Below, in pieces: positions 19,112-30,790 of a DNA stretch of 64,000 nucleotides (position 1 is its first letter; the number at the start of each line of letters is the position of its first letter). The stretch is from NCBI GenBank assembly GCA_016711505.1, contig JADJSV010000009.1, positions 130,908-194,907 on the forward strand, given 5' to 3'. Source of the stretch: Bacteroidota bacterium. GTDB lineage: Bacteria > Bacteroidota > Bacteroidia > AKYH767-A > 2013-40CM-41-45. Made by a program: the position numbers and the translations under genes. The notes below the pieces were generated by a model. The model did no database searches. It saw only the letters and a list, made by a program, of their open reading frames with translations, and had not been told where the DNA came from.

Positions 19112-19975
19112 ATGGACAAAGATAAATATGTTCTGATCACAGGTGGAACGATGGGTATCGGGTATGAACTTGCAAGATGTTTTGCCGAGGAAAATTATAA
19201 TCTTGTATTGGTTGCAAGATCCAAAAAGGATTTGCAAAACAGAAAAAAGGAATTTGAAAATAATTTCGGAATCAAGGTTCTGACAATTTCAACGGACCTT
19301 TTTAATCCGGAGAATGCAACAAAGGTCTATCGAGAAATAAAGACAAATAAAATCAATGTAGAAATATTGGTGAATAATGCGGGACAAGGTGTGTATGGAG
19401 AATTTTCCGATACAGATATTAAAAGAGAAATATCGATTATAAATTTAAATATTTCCAGTCTTGTAATTCTCACAAAATTATTTGTAAAAGAGATGAAGAA
19501 AAAAGGAAGTGGAAAAATTCTCAACGTTTCGTCAATTGCAAGTAAAAGTCCGGGGCCTTTCCAATCAGTGTATCATGCAACAAAAGCATTCGTTCAGTCA
19601 TTCACTGAAGCAATCAGGGATGAATTGAAAGATAGCGGTATAACCATTACAGCTTTATTACCCGGTGCAACCGATACCGATTTTTTCAATAAAGCTGATA
19701 TGACACGTTCAAAAGTTGTAGTCGAAGGTAAACTTGCTGATCCGGCTAAAGTAGCAGAAGATGGTTTTCTGGCATTGATGAGTGGTGATGATAAAGTTGT
19801 TTCCGGAATTGCAAATAAAGTAAATGTCCTAATGTCTAATCTAATGCCGGAAAGCACTGTTGCAAGAATGGTGCATAAACAACAGGAACCTGTAACAAAA
19901 AATAAAATTAAATCACCACAGAAAAAAATGCCAGATAAAAAACCGATTGATAAAAAAATCAGCTTTAAAAATTAA
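19112..19975 (+). CDS. Short-chain dehydrogenase/reductase (classical SDR)
   Basis: The 287-residue SDR has the cofactor motif LITGGTMGIGYELA (TGxxxGxG), VARSKKDL (Arg after beta-2, suggesting NADP preference), LVNNAGQGVYG (NNAG) and the catalytic tetrad SSIASKSPGPFQSVYHATKAF (Ser...YxxxK). A Lys-rich tail of about 30 residues follows the fold. An in-frame ATG at 19043 lies inside the catalase tail, so the start MDKDKYVLITGG at 19112 is preferred. Substrate unknown. It forms a same-strand run with catalase and the zinc dehydrogenase. Confidence 0.85.
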   Translation: MDKDKYVLITGGTMGIGYELARCFAEENYNLVLVARSKKDLQNRKKEFENNFGIKVLTISTDLFNPENATKVYREIKTNKINVEILVNNAGQGVYGEFSDTDIKREISIINLNISSLVILTKLFVKEMKKKGSGKILNVSSIASKSPGPFQSVYHATKAFVQSFTEAIRDELKDSGITITALLPGATDTDFFNKADMTRSKVVVEGKLADPAKVAEDGFLALMSGDDKVVSGIANKVNVLMSNLMPESTVARMVHKQQEPVTKNKIKSPQKKMPDKKPIDKKISFKN

Positions 19976-20030
19976 AAAAAATCAGCTGAAGAAGTAATTT
20001 GATTAAATAAAGCAAAGAAAAATAAGATAC

Positions 20031-21199
20031 ATGAAAGCAGCAGTTGTTCACCCGGGTGGTAAAATTCAATTTGAAACAGTTAAAGACCCGATTATAGAAA
20101 AACAAAGTGACATAATTCTAAAAGTAACTTCTACAGCAATCTGTGGAAGTGACCTCCATATATACAGTGGTGCCCTTCCTCAGGCACGGCCATTAGTAAT
20201 GGGACATGAATTTATGGGAATAGTAGAGGAAACTGGAAGTATAGTAACAAAACTGAAAAAAGGTGATCGGGTGATTGTTCCATTTCCGATCGCATGTGGA
20301 CAGTGTTTTTTTTGTGACCATCAGTTGCCGGGACATTGTGAAAATAGTAATCCCGAACACTACGGTCCTGAAGGTGGACTGCTAACTCAGAAAGGCGGCG
20401 CACTATTCGGCTATACGGATTTATATGGAGGTTACGATGGTGGACAAGCACAATATGTAAGAGTGCCATATGCAGATTTTGGTCCCAGTTAGTTCCGGAA
20501 AATTTGACAGACGAACAAGTGCTATTCTTGACTGACATATTCCCAACAGGTTATAGTGGTGTAGATTGGGCTGAAGTTAAAGGAGGAGAAACTGTTTTGA
20601 TTTACGGTGCAGGTCCTGTTGGAATTATGGCTGCTAAAAGTGCATGGCTTCGGGGAGCAGGGAGAGTTATAAATGTTGACACTGTTCAGTATCGTCTTAA
20701 TAAAGCAAAAGCTGCTGCAAATTCAGAAACTATTTTATGGGAAGGAAGTGGAAAAAATGTAATTGATTTTATAAGATCAATTACCGGTAATCGTGGTGCA
20801 GATGTTTGTATTGAAGCAGTAGGTTTTGAACCGGACAGAAATGTAATTGACCGGGTCAAATCTACTATCAATCTTGAGAAAGGTTCTGTAAAAGTCCTTG
20901 AAGCTTGTATGAGTGCTGTTCGTCGCGGTGGAGTTGTATCGGTTCTTGGAGTTTATCCGACAACATACGACAATTTTCCAATCGGTCAGTTTTTTGATAA
21001 GGGAATTATCCTTAAAGGCGGTCAGGCTCCTGCACATAAGCACATAGATAAATTAATGAATTATGTGATTGGAAGGAAGGTGAAGTTAGACGATATCATA
21101 ACTCACAGACTTCCTCTATCAAAGGTCGAACATGCTTACAGTATTTTCAAGAACAAAGAAGAAGGTTGTGTGAAAGTGATTCTTGATCCGTGGGCTTGA
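20031..21199 (+). CDS. Zinc-dependent alcohol dehydrogenase family protein, frameshifted
   Basis: This MDR-family dehydrogenase resembles the formaldehyde or threonine dehydrogenase group. The N-terminal half has catalytic zinc ligands CGSDLHIYSG and GHEFMGIVEE, and the structural zinc site CGQCFFCDHQLPGHC. The C-terminal half has the NAD(P) fold ETVLIYGAGPVGIMAA, then EACMSAVRRGGVVSVLG. The first frame stops at 20492. The second picks up at VPENLTDEQVLFL (about 20487), so a single indel near 20482 splits about 389 residues. GAGPVG and CGSD are intact. Probably one enzyme broken by sequencing error. Substrate unknown. Confidence 0.85.
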
Positions 21200-21343
21200 T
21201 CTGCTTTCAATTTAATCACACAAAAAGTACCAGACAATAATATCAAATTAGTTTGAACGTCTATTTTTTACTAAAAAGAAAATTTATATAAACTTGAGTG
21301 AATTAGCGCAGATACTTCGAGCCTGAATCAAAAGTAATATTCA

Positions 21344-22145
21344 TTACTTGTTAGTTCCGTAACTGATAGACAAGAATGGAATGTCTTCTATCAATGGCTG
21401 ATTTGTAAAACTATAACCGGCATTTATATAGATTTGGTCGGTAATGTAAAAATACATTTCCATTGTTCCTGTAAAAATAGTTGGGCTGGCTGGCACTCCT
21501 TTCCTGGTTGAATAATATGTTCCATATATACTTTTATCCAGCACTTGAAGTATAGAACCTAGAAAACGGAACGACAGATTTCCTACCATATTTTTCTTTA
21601 AATCCAATTTATCTCCGGATTTGTAATTTGAATTATGGCCAACTAGAGGTATTAGATATCTTAAATCGAGTTGATGACTGAAGAATAGGCACAAGAAAAC
21701 TAGTTCCTTTCCTACGGTTTGCGATATCAATTGCTTTTGCCCCAAATCGGAAATCAAGTTGTGCTCCCCCGAACTTCGCGGTTTTCAATGTCTCCATTAT
21801 TGGCAAAATATCCGACTTTGGACATCGAAAAATTAATCAGACCGCCCAATTGACGTATTAAATCTCCTCTCAAATATTGTTCACTGTCAGCTTCAGCATT
21901 TGCAACTGCAGGAACAAATTAAATAAATAAAAATCCCAAAAGCCTTTTCCAATCAGCGCAGAAAATCTATATGAGTTTAATGTTACTTTCGGGGTTGCTG
22001 ATGCGCTACCGAGTCCTGTTCCCAAGCTAAACTGACTGAATGCTGCAGGCGGTTTCGGTTCAGTAGCCGAGGTTGTATCTACTGACTGGCCATTCATATT
22101 CAAATAGAATAAACATGTTGCAATAATTAATTGAAATGATTTCAT
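21344..22145 (-). CDS. Putative outer-membrane protein, at least two frameshifts
   Basis: From 22145 a signal peptide (MKSFQLIIATCLFYLNMNGQ) is followed by TEPKPPAAFSQFSLGTGLGS and alternating hydrophobic beta-strand-like segments. The first frame breaks near 21905. A middle frame reads VPAVANAEADSEQYLRGD...INFSMSKVGYFANNGD, and the last frame ends IYINAGYSFTNQPLIEDI..SISYGTNK at 21344. The ending with aromatic-rich strands fits a small outer-membrane beta-barrel of about 265 residues, but no family is recognised. It lies at the downstream end of the lipoprotein array. Confidence 0.5.
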
Positions 22146-22296
22146 ACTTTTTGCATTATTTACATTTTAAACTCAACAATTTTTTGAATGGAGAAGGATA
22201 AATCAAGACCTACAGACTCGATAAATAACTTTATTTCATTTATAGATTCTTCTTAATAAGACTGAGGGAAATTAATAAATAAATGAATAATACAAT

Positions 22297-23617
22297 CTAT
22301 TCTACAATTATTTTCTTAATTCCATTTCCGGCAAATGATCTATAAGTGACGTAAAAATTACCTTGACTATCCTTAGTTACTCCGTGTGGTTCTAACGTTC
22401 CGATTGTAAACTGGTAGGCTGTAGAAACTAATCCAGCAGGTGTGATCTTCCTGATTGCCCCATTATTTTTATCGGCAATATAAATATCCGATTTGCTATC
22501 TATAAATATTCCCTGTGGATCATTAAATGCTGAAGATGTTCCTTGACCATTAGTAAAACCCGGTGTAAGACTACCTGCAAAAGTTGTAACTACTCCGGAA
22601 GGGGTTATTTTTCTGATCAAATTATTTTCAGAATCCGTTATGTAAACATTTCCTGATGCGTCCGTAGCGATACCATTTGGACTTAAGAAAGTTGCTGAAC
22701 TATCTTGTCCATCAGCGTTGCCGGGAACACCTGTGGCTCCGGCAAAATGTGAAATAGCAAATCCCGATCCGATTCGTATTATTTTGGATATGTTATATAA
22801 TCCAGGATTTGTTACGTAAGCAGTTCCGCTATTGTCTCTGGTAAATGCTATACCACCATTTACCGGATTAAGGTCATTACTTGAAAACCAATTGGAAACA
22901 TTTCCGACAGGATTTATAGTTCTTATTGCAGAACCATTTTCAGCAACAAAAATAGAATTGCTATTATCAACATAAATAAAGGAAGGATCGTTAAAACTTG
23001 CATTAGTTCCTGTTCCATTTGAATTTCCCGGTGAAAATGCGCAACCTGCAAGCATACATGGTGAATAACCATCATTCTTATCTAGTTTGAAAATACAATT
23101 CAAACCAAAATCGCTAAAATAAACATTTTCAGACGCATCAAGGGCAATGCCTCTTGGTTCTATATAATTCATGGTAAAACAGTCAGGAGTACTTCCACAG
23201 GGAGGTACGGAATGAACATCACCGATTTCAACTACAGTATATCGATATATATATGTAAACAGTGGTGAAGTTCCGAAGTGTGTTAGCTCCGCATCAAGAT
23301 CAACAGTAACTGCTCCACTACCACATCCCTTAGGGACTTTCACAATTATCTGATTTTGGTTTCCACTGACGATTGAATCTGCGTCAACGAGAACTCCATT
23401 TATTTTTATAATGTTTGACTGTGGATCGGAAGAAAAATTAATTCCAGTTATCGTCAGATTTTCATATGCATGCGCCTGTGCCGGACTAATTGCAGTTACG
23501 GATGGACAATTAGGACAATCATCAGAATCAGAATCATCTTTCTTGCATGAGCTGATCAACTATAAAAAACATACATGCAAATAATATAAACCCATCCCTT
23601 ATCTTATTTCGTTTCAT
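22297..23617 (-). CDS. IPT/TIG plus NHL-repeat lipoprotein, array copy 1
   Basis: The signal peptide starts at 23617 (MKRNKIRDGFILFACMF) and is broken by a frameshift near 23560. It reaches a lipobox (ISSCKK) followed by the array hallmark DDCPNCPSVT. An IPT/TIG Ig-like domain (about residues 30-110: ISPAQAHAYENLTITGINF, IKINGV, KVPKGCGSGAVTVDLDAEL) precedes about five NHL beta-propeller blades (PRGIALDASENVYFSD, PNGIATDASGNVYITD, PQGIFIDSKSDIYIADKNN). Predicted to be surface or periplasmic and lipid-anchored. The propeller binding partner is unknown. Last of five tandem paralogues. Ends KKIIVE. Confidence 0.82.
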
Positions 23618-23667
23618 TTCAAACTTGTTTATTAATATTGTATTCGATTTATAATTTGTTAATCTAT

Positions 23668-25014
23668 CTAAATTTTGAGAGTATAATTTATTTTTTCAAC
23701 TATAATTTTTTTCACCCCGCTGTTACCGGATGTGAATGTTACATAAAAATTTCCCTCACTATCCTGCGTAATTCCATTTGGCTTTGGACTATTCATTCCT
23801 AAGGTAAATTGATAAACCGTTGAAACAAATCCTGAAGGAGTTAATTTTCGGATCGAACTATTTTCATGATCTGCGACATAAATATTATTATTTCGATCGA
23901 TGAACAATCCTAACGGCCTGTTAAAAGAAGCGAGATTACCTTGTCCATTTGAAGAACCCGGCAAAGTACTTCCTGCCAATGTGCTGACAACACCTGCGGG
24001 GCTGATTTTCTTATCAGATTGTTTTTTGTGTCAGATACAAATACATTTTCCTATGTTGTCGACCACAATTCCTGTCGGGCTATAAAAACTTGCAGTAGTA
24101 TCAGGTCCATCGGCATAACCGGAATCATTTAATGAACCGGCGAATTGGGTATGTGAAAAGATACCGCCAGAATGATTTATCTTCCAAATAGAATGTGATG
24201 AAGGATTTGTAACATAAGCAATTTCTGAATTATTCTGAAGAAAAGCAATTGCCCCTCCTGCCATATTTAAATCATTATTACTATACCAAGGTGCTACCGT
24301 GCCAAAAGATGTTACTGTCCTGATGGCCGTCCCATTTTCCGGAACAAACATTGTCCCATCACTGTTTATTGCTATGAATGAAGGTGAGTCCATAGACGCT
24401 TGGGTTCCCGAACCGTTAGTGCTTCCCTGTCCACAACCTGCTACCAGGCAAGGATCATAACTACTGTTCTTCTCCAGTTGAAAGATTTGATGTAATCCGG
24501 CATCTGAAAAAAACACATTCTCATTTTGGTCAAGAACAATTCCCATTGATCTTTGAAATCCACTTGACGGACAACTACTGGATCCTGAAGCGCAGGGCAT
24601 AACACTTAATCCTGTTCCTCCAATATCAATTGCAGTATATCTGAATAGATAATTAAACTGAGGTGGAGATCCAAAATTTGTAAGTTCTGCATCTAAATCT
24701 ACTGTTACACTTCCGCTGCCACAACGTTTTGGAACTTTCACTATCAATTGCGTTTCACTTCCACTTAAAATAGAATCAGGGTTAACCTGAACACCATTGA
24801 TCTTTACAATATTTGATTGCAGATCGGAAGAAAAATTTGTTCCTGTAATTGTCAGTATGTCATAACCGTAAGCTTGGGTCGGGCTAATCGAAATAACTGA
24901 AGGACAATTTGGACATTCTTCATCCGTTTCCTTTTTCTTACAGGAATTTAGAAAAACCAATAACGCTAATGAATACAAAAGTACTAGTGTATATTTTGCT
25001 CTCGTTGCTTTCAT
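23668..25014 (-). CDS. IPT/TIG plus NHL-repeat lipoprotein, array copy 2, frameshifted
   Basis: Same architecture as copy 1: signal peptide, lipobox LNSCKKK, EECPNCPSVISISP, an IPT/TIG domain (LTITGTNFSSD, VKINGVQV, KVPKRCGSGSVTVDLDAEL), then NHL blades. The main frame (24031-25014) breaks in a blade near 24040. The remaining two blades (SFNRPLGLFIDRNNNIYVADHEN) are in 23668-23979. The locus ends KKIIVEKINYTLKI, 10 residues longer than the other copies. It starts 9 bases after copy 3 stops, consistent with one transcript. Confidence 0.8.
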
Positions 25015-25023
25015 TTTCGTGAT

Positions 25024-26347
25024 TTAATTCAATATAATTTTTTTTACGCCATTTAAAGAATCAGAAGTATAGGTCAGATAAAAATTTCCTTGCCTGTCTT
25101 GCACCACACTATTTGGTTTAACATCAGACATAGAATTCGAAAATTGATAGACTGTGGTTACCATACCTGAAGTAGTTACTTTTCTGATGGCCCCGTTAGT
25201 TTTGTCAGCTACAAATATTTCATCTTGTTCATTTATAAATAAACCGCAAGGACCGTTAAATGCTGCTGCGGCACCTTGTCCGTTAATAAAACCGCTGTTA
25301 AATCTTCCTGCAATTGTTGTGACATAACCTCCTGGAGTAATTTTTCTTATTGTATTATTAATCATATCGGACACATAAATATTTCCCACACGATCCACAA
25401 CCATTCCTGTTGGTGTACCAAAGGTTGACAAACTATCGGGTCCGTCACTATTTCCTGGGTCACCAGTGCCTGCAAATGGAACAACGACATAAGTATTACC
25501 TATTCGACTAATTTTCATTATTTTAGGGAATCCTGTTTTGCAAGCATAAAGTATATTTGGATTATATCTGTCAAATGCGAGACCTCTTAATCCCGATAAA
25601 GAATTGTTCATTACAAAATTTCCTACTGTACCATTTGGAGAAATGGACCGTATAGTATTCCCGTATTCAGAAGCAAATAAATTATTATTGTTATCTATTG
25701 TAAAAAAGTACGGACTCTCAAATGAAGCTGAGGTTCCATTTCCATTTGCATGTCCTTGAGTACCTCCACAGCCGGCAAACATACATGGATTATAATTATC
25801 ACTTGCATCAAGCTTGTAAATGCAATTTGCGTAAGTATCCGAAAAATAAACATTCTCCGATTGATCAAGTCCAATGCCATTTGGATATAGATAAATTCCC
25901 ACCACACATGCAGACCCTGCACCGCAAGGAAGAATGTTGTTTCCTGTTCCGCCTATGTCAATAACAGAATAGGTATACAAATAAGTAAACTCAGGCGGAG
26001 TTCCAAAATTTGTGAGTTCTCGCATCCACGTCGACTGTAACTTTTCCGCTTCCACAGAGTCTAGGCACTTTCACAATCAATTCCGAAGTGCTTCCGCTCC
26101 AATATTGAATCAGGTCAATCTGAAATACCGTTAATTTTACAATATTAGATTGTGGATCCGAAGAAAAATTATTTCCTGTAATAGTCAATTGATCAAAACC
26201 GTGAGCACTCGTAGGACTGATCGCCGTTACTGTTGGACAATTAGGACATTCGTCATCTGTGTCCTTTTTTTTGCAAGAATTTAAAAATATTCCTGCAATA
26301 ACTAATAATAATAAAAAAAATTTAGAATCTGCTCTTAATAGTCTCAT
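25024..26347 (-). CDS. IPT/TIG plus NHL-repeat lipoprotein, array copy 3, frameshifted
   Basis: The N-terminal frame (25991-26347) has a signal peptide, lipobox LNSCKKK, DECPNCPTVTAISP, and the IPT/TIG start (LTITGNNFSSD, KVPRLCGSGKVTVDVDA). The C-terminal frame (25024-26055) has NHL blades including PNGIGLDQSENVYFSD, PTGMVVDRVGNIYVSD and PCGLFINEQDEIFVADKTN, ending VKKIILN. The frames cross at the ELTNFGTPPEF segment near 26030. A second small break occurs around 26125 where the usual KINGV is lost. About 441 residues when joined. Confidence 0.8.
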
Positions 26348-26378
26348 TTTTATTTTTAGATTTTATACTAATTCAGAA

Positions 26379-27686
26379 TTATTTTTTTAACTCCGCATTA
26401 CTATTCGATTTATAAGTAACATAAAAATTTCCTTGTTTATCTTTTATTACTCCGGTCGGTTTTACATCTGACAAAGTACCTGTAAACTGATACACCGTCG
26501 TTACAATACCTGTAGTTGTCACTTTTCTGATTGCACTGTTAATCCTGTCTGCAACGAAAATATCTTCATTCTCATCTATAAATAATCCTCGAGGAAAATT
26601 AAATGCTGCTTCATCTCCAGTGCCATTAGCGAATCCCGCAACAGTTGATCCTGCCAAGGTTGTCACCATTCCGGCTGAGGTTATCTTTCTAATGGTATTA
26701 TTGGCAGCATCTGCAACATAAATATTTCCTGAACGATCTGTTACAAGACCTTCCGGTTGGTAAAAACTTGCAGAGTTACCTTGACCGTTCGCATGACCTA
26801 TGTTTCCATATGAGCCTGCAAAAAATGTAATATCAAAATTATTTCCAACTTTAAGTATTTTCCAAATCCCGCGACTTAGAAGATCACTAGCATATGATAT
26901 ATCAGGATTACTTTTATCAAATGTAAATGCAGTCAGTGTTTGAAAACTGGGATTTGTACACCAACGGCTAGATTGACCATTTGGACTTACACTTCGAATA
27001 CTATCAGTTGCTTCAGGAACATACAATGTATTATTAATATCTAAAGTAAAAAAGTACGGCCTATTAAACCGACTTGATGTACCATTCGAATATATCCGAC
27101 CTTGTGTATCAGCACACCCGGCAAACATACATGGGCTATAATTATTTCCTGCATCGAGCTTATAAATACAAAACTCGTCCGAGAAAAAAACATTTCCTGA
27201 CTGGTCCATTCCTATACCAAATGGATATGAGTACCCAGTCGAATTACAGACAGGAGTATTACCACATGGCTGAACATTTACGCCTGAGCCTCCAATGTCA
27301 ATGACTGAATAAAAATAATCATAAATAAAATTGAGGAGCAGTTCCATAATGAGTAAGTTCCGCATCAAGGTCAACTGATACCGGACCACTGCCACATAGT
27401 CTGGGAATTTTTACAAACAACTCCGTTTTGCTTCCACTTAAAATAGAATCCGGTGAATTACTATTCCATTTATTTTAACAATATTTGAATGAAAGTCATC
27501 AGCGAAATTACTACCGACAATTTTTATTGTATCCAGTCCTTTTGCATGATTAGGAAAAATGCCGGTTACAGATGGGCAATTAGGGCAATCATCAGCATTG
27601 TCCTTTTTATCACAAGAAACTAAAACAATACTATAAAACAATACTATTAAAACGGACAAGTTAAGTTTAGTAAATTTTAATTTCAT
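26379..27686 (-). CDS. IPT/TIG plus NHL-repeat lipoprotein, array copy 4, frameshifted
   Basis: The N-terminal frame (27438-27686) has a signal peptide, a lipobox-like LVSCDKK, DDCPNCPSVTGIFP, and IPT/TIG (IKIVGSNFADD, VKINGI). The C-terminal frame (26379-27395) holds the end of the IPT domain and NHL blades: PFGIGMDQSGNVFFSD, PEGLVTDRSGNIYVAD, PRGLFIDENEDIFVADRIN. The frames break near 27390-27440. Total about 436 residues. The ending NAELKK lacks the final hydrophobic residues of the other copies. Confidence 0.8.
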
Positions 27687-27821
27687 ATAAATTTTATTAA
27701 TATTTTAAACTTCATTTTATAATTTTTGCAATACAGCACTCATATACTTAATAACGTGTTATCCCTTTCTTTCAATTATTAATGAAATTTTTCCATCAAA
27801 TCTCTCTATGAATTTTACTAT

Positions 27822-29142
27822 TTATTCGAATTGAATCTTTCTGATACAATGATTACCTGAATCTAAAACAAATAAAATATTTCTATTATTATCATATGCT
27901 AAACCTAACGAGTTATTGAATCTAACCTGTTGCGGATCCTGACTTTCCACATACCCAGGATCATCGCTTGAACCCATGAAATTAATTGTTTTTCCGGTAG
28001 AAATATCGATTTGTCTAATGGAATGTTTAAATGCATCTATGAAATAAAGGTAACCGTCGCCATATACAAGTTGGTCGGGAATGGAAACTTGAACAGGGAA
28101 TGGACTGTTTACACTTCCCGATACCCCGTTTCCAACTACAGTTCCAACTGTGCCACTATTTAATAGTTTTCTGATATAATAAATATCTGATATATAAATA
28201 TTTTTAGTTTCATCCATCGCAAGTTTAGATGGATATTGAAATAGAGCAAGATCAGCAAGACCATCCAAATAACCTACAGCTGCCTGCCCCGCAATTGTTG
28301 AAACCATTCCTTGTGGTGTAATTTTACGAATGAACGCGTTAGAAGATCCATCCGGATCACATACATACAAATTATTTTCCTGGTCAGATATAATTCCAAG
28401 CGGCGCATAGAACTTTGCAGAATTTGATAAACCATCTACATGCCCAGAAGATGAAACGTCACCTGCTACTAGTATTGGAGAAATACTTTGAAGAGCAATT
28501 GGTAACTCTAAAAATTGCATGTTGCCAACATGTAAATAATTCGCCTCCTGCATTGATTCCCAGATTATTTAATGTGAATCCCAAAGGAACTTCAAATGTA
28601 GATGCTGTCAATCCATCAGGGTTTATTTTCCGGATTTTATTATCTTCACAAGTATAGAGTACATTTGTACTTTGATCAATTACAAGTTCACGAGTATTGG
28701 AAAACTGAACAGGGTTATCTTGTGAAACTGTAGCGGTAGGAGAACCAGCAAATAATGAAATTGTAACTCTTTTCAAGTATTTAAAAATTATATTTTCAGA
28801 TGAAAAAAGTTCACTGTCATAAAAAACTTTCACCACTCCTGTGCCACATGCTTTAGGAACACGTGCTCTTACCTCTGTATCCGAAACGACTTCTATGCTA
28901 TCAGAATCTACTACAACACCATTAAATGAAACTGTAATTGGTCCTTCATCTGTTTTTTGGAGATTTGACCCTTGAATTGAAATCCAATCTTGATGATATC
29001 CTTCCTCGGGTAAAATTTTTGAAATCTTAGGACAATTAGGACAATCAGTATCATCCTCGTCTTTTTTACATGAAGAATTTATCAGCACGATTAATGTGAT
29101 AATAAATATAATTTTGTTCGCTGAAGTATATCGAAAGTTCAT
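27822..29142 (-). CDS. IPT/TIG plus NHL-repeat lipoprotein, array copy 5, the most divergent, frameshifted
   Basis: The N-terminal frame (28459-29142) has a signal peptide, lipobox INSSCKKDE, TDCPNCPKISKILP, a divergent IPT/TIG domain (ISIQGSNLQKTDEG, VSFNGVVVD, RVPKACGTGVVKVFYDSEL) and the first blades. The C-terminal frame (27822-28553) has further NHL blades (PLGIISDQENNLYVCDPDG, PSKLAMDETKNIYISD, LGLAYDNNRNILFVLD) and ends CIRKIQFE. The frames cross near 28500. It is first in transcription order of the five-copy array and more diverged than copies 1-4. Confidence 0.78.
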
Positions 29143-29228
29143 TAGTTAGTCTGAAGGAGTTTAATTTATTAGAGTGTTGTTTTCTTGTTTATTCCTAACA
29201 ATGATTATTGAAGAAATCCTTGTATTAA

Positions 29229-30186
29229 TTAATTGCCTGGTGCTTCACATCCTGTAGGTCCAAATTGAAAATGAAAGTGATTAACATGAGCAGCTCTAAC
29301 GCCACCTTCAGGAGTATCAGGATGTAACACCATTCCACCTTTTAATGGAACACCGGAATCCATATACCTAGCTGCAATTTCTTCATCACTCAATTCATTG
29401 TCCTGGTGTCCTGGCAAAATAGAACATTGAAATAAAGACCAGTTATATGCATCTCTGAAAAAGGAATAGGGCAAACCATCAGACTCTTCAAGTCTGTATG
29501 TAATTTGTCCATCAACAAATTTTTCAGGATGTTTATTTCCCCAGTCATTGTTCACTCGAATTACTCTCTCTCCATTCTGATCTTTACAACAATTCCGGAA
29601 AAATCAATGCCCTCCCTGTATTGTGGCAATCTAAAGGATTCGTTCCACCTTGACCTATACCGGCAGTATGAAGTTCTACGATTTCACAATTGTTAGCTGG
29701 ACCCCAAGTTACTTGTAGCCAAGAAGTAAATTTATACAAGAACAACAGCATCCTTGCATCAACATTATGTATAGCTGATGCAGAAAGTTCGTTTTGAAAT
29801 GCAGCAATATCAGTTGCATCATGAATATTAAAATAATCATTGCCATAATGATGGGCAACACTCATTTTAATAAGTTTAATCAGAATTCCGTTAATAATAT
29901 TATCAGCTAAGTTGATTGTTTTATAAACAGACTTGCCATTTTTTACAGAAAGATTTGCGGAATTATCAATAAAATCGCCTACAACAAATGGAGGATTCTC
30001 GAATCCTGCTAAATAGTTTACTACATCTACCACCTGAGTATATGAAAGATCGCGTGTTCGAGAAGCATCACTGATGTAAGTTGCGTATTTCGAAACCCCA
30101 CTTGATTCGCTATAGTTATTTACTATGTCCTGCGACCGAGTTATTGTAGAAGATATTATAAGCAAAAAAGTTAGGCCAAATTTCAT
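29229..30186 (-). CDS. Exported M15-like (D-Ala-D-Ala carboxypeptidase fold) candidate, frameshifted
   Basis: The start is placed at 30186 (MKFGLTFLLIISSTITRSQ, a signal peptide), 4 bases after the upstream protease stop. The upstream in-frame ATG at 30234 overlaps that gene. The first frame ends near 29600 in ELHTAGIGQGG...DCHNTGRAL. The second resumes FFRNCCKDQNGERVIRVNNDWG and ends AAHVNHFHFQFGPTGC. The order HNTGRAL(D)F then NHFHF resembles the zinc motifs of M15/VanY-type peptidases (SxHxxGxAxD; ExxWxH), so a peptidoglycan or peptide hydrolase is possible. This is a motif-level inference. About 319 residues. Confidence 0.5.
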
Positions 30187-30190
30187 TTGA

Positions 30191-30790
30191 CTAATTTTGC
30201 TTATATAAAACATATAATCTATCATTCTCACCATCTTTAGCTTTCCATAAAGTCTGATCCATAAATCCTAATTTTTCCATTGCAGCCATAAGATCAGTAA
30301 ATGTCATAGAGCCCGAAACTCCCTTCTCAGGTGGCCAAGGATCAAGATAGTGTACAATTGTTCCATCTGCAGTTCCATCACCTTTCATTCCTTTTACTAA
30401 AATTGCATGTGCACCGCCACCACCATTCTCCATTATAAAAACCACAGGACCGCCAACACTGGTTAATAGATCAGCGAAACCTTGTACTCCGTAACATTGA
30501 GGATAATCAAACGACAAACCAAGCAACTCTCCTACATCTTTTGTGTCCTTAGGATAAAGGCCAGATGAAATATCCACTTTAGGCAATGCTTCGCTAACAT
30601 CTTTCTTAATGGATTCTACCGTTACAGATGTTTTAGTACTGTAACTTAAAACCATAGCTGATGATGCAGCCCAACAAGTATTATTATCAATCTGAGGGGT
30701 GAGATAAACTTCATAATCAATATCTATATTCTGAGAATTGACGTGATTATTAATTAAAATAAAGCCGAGTAAAAATAGAACTTTTTTCAT
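30191..30790 (-). CDS. Exported papain-like (C39_2/AvrRpt2-type) cysteine peptidase
   Basis: The 199-residue protein has a signal peptide (MKKVLFLLGFILINNHVNSQ). A catalytic Cys lies in NNTCWAASSAMVLSY, the His in GGGGAHAILVKGM, and a following Asp in VHYLDPWPPEKG. The Q-IDNNTCWAASSAM...HA...DPW pattern matches papain-like peptidases of the C39/AvrRpt2 type. Predicted to act in the periplasm or outside the cell. Frame intact, in contrast to its neighbours. It is probably co-transcribed with the M15-like gene and follows the large paralogue block. Target unknown, but the neighbouring secreted proteins are plausible substrates (inference). Confidence 0.72.
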   Translation of the reverse strand: MKKVLFLLGFILINNHVNSQNIDIDYEVYLTPQIDNNTCWAASSAMVLSYSTKTSVTVESIKKDVSEALPKVDISSGLYPKDTKDVGELLGLSFDYPQCYGVQGFADLLTSVGGPVVFIMENGGGGAHAILVKGMKGDGTADGTIVHYLDPWPPEKGVSGSMTFTDLMAAMEKLGFMDQTLWKAKDGENDRLYVLYKQN

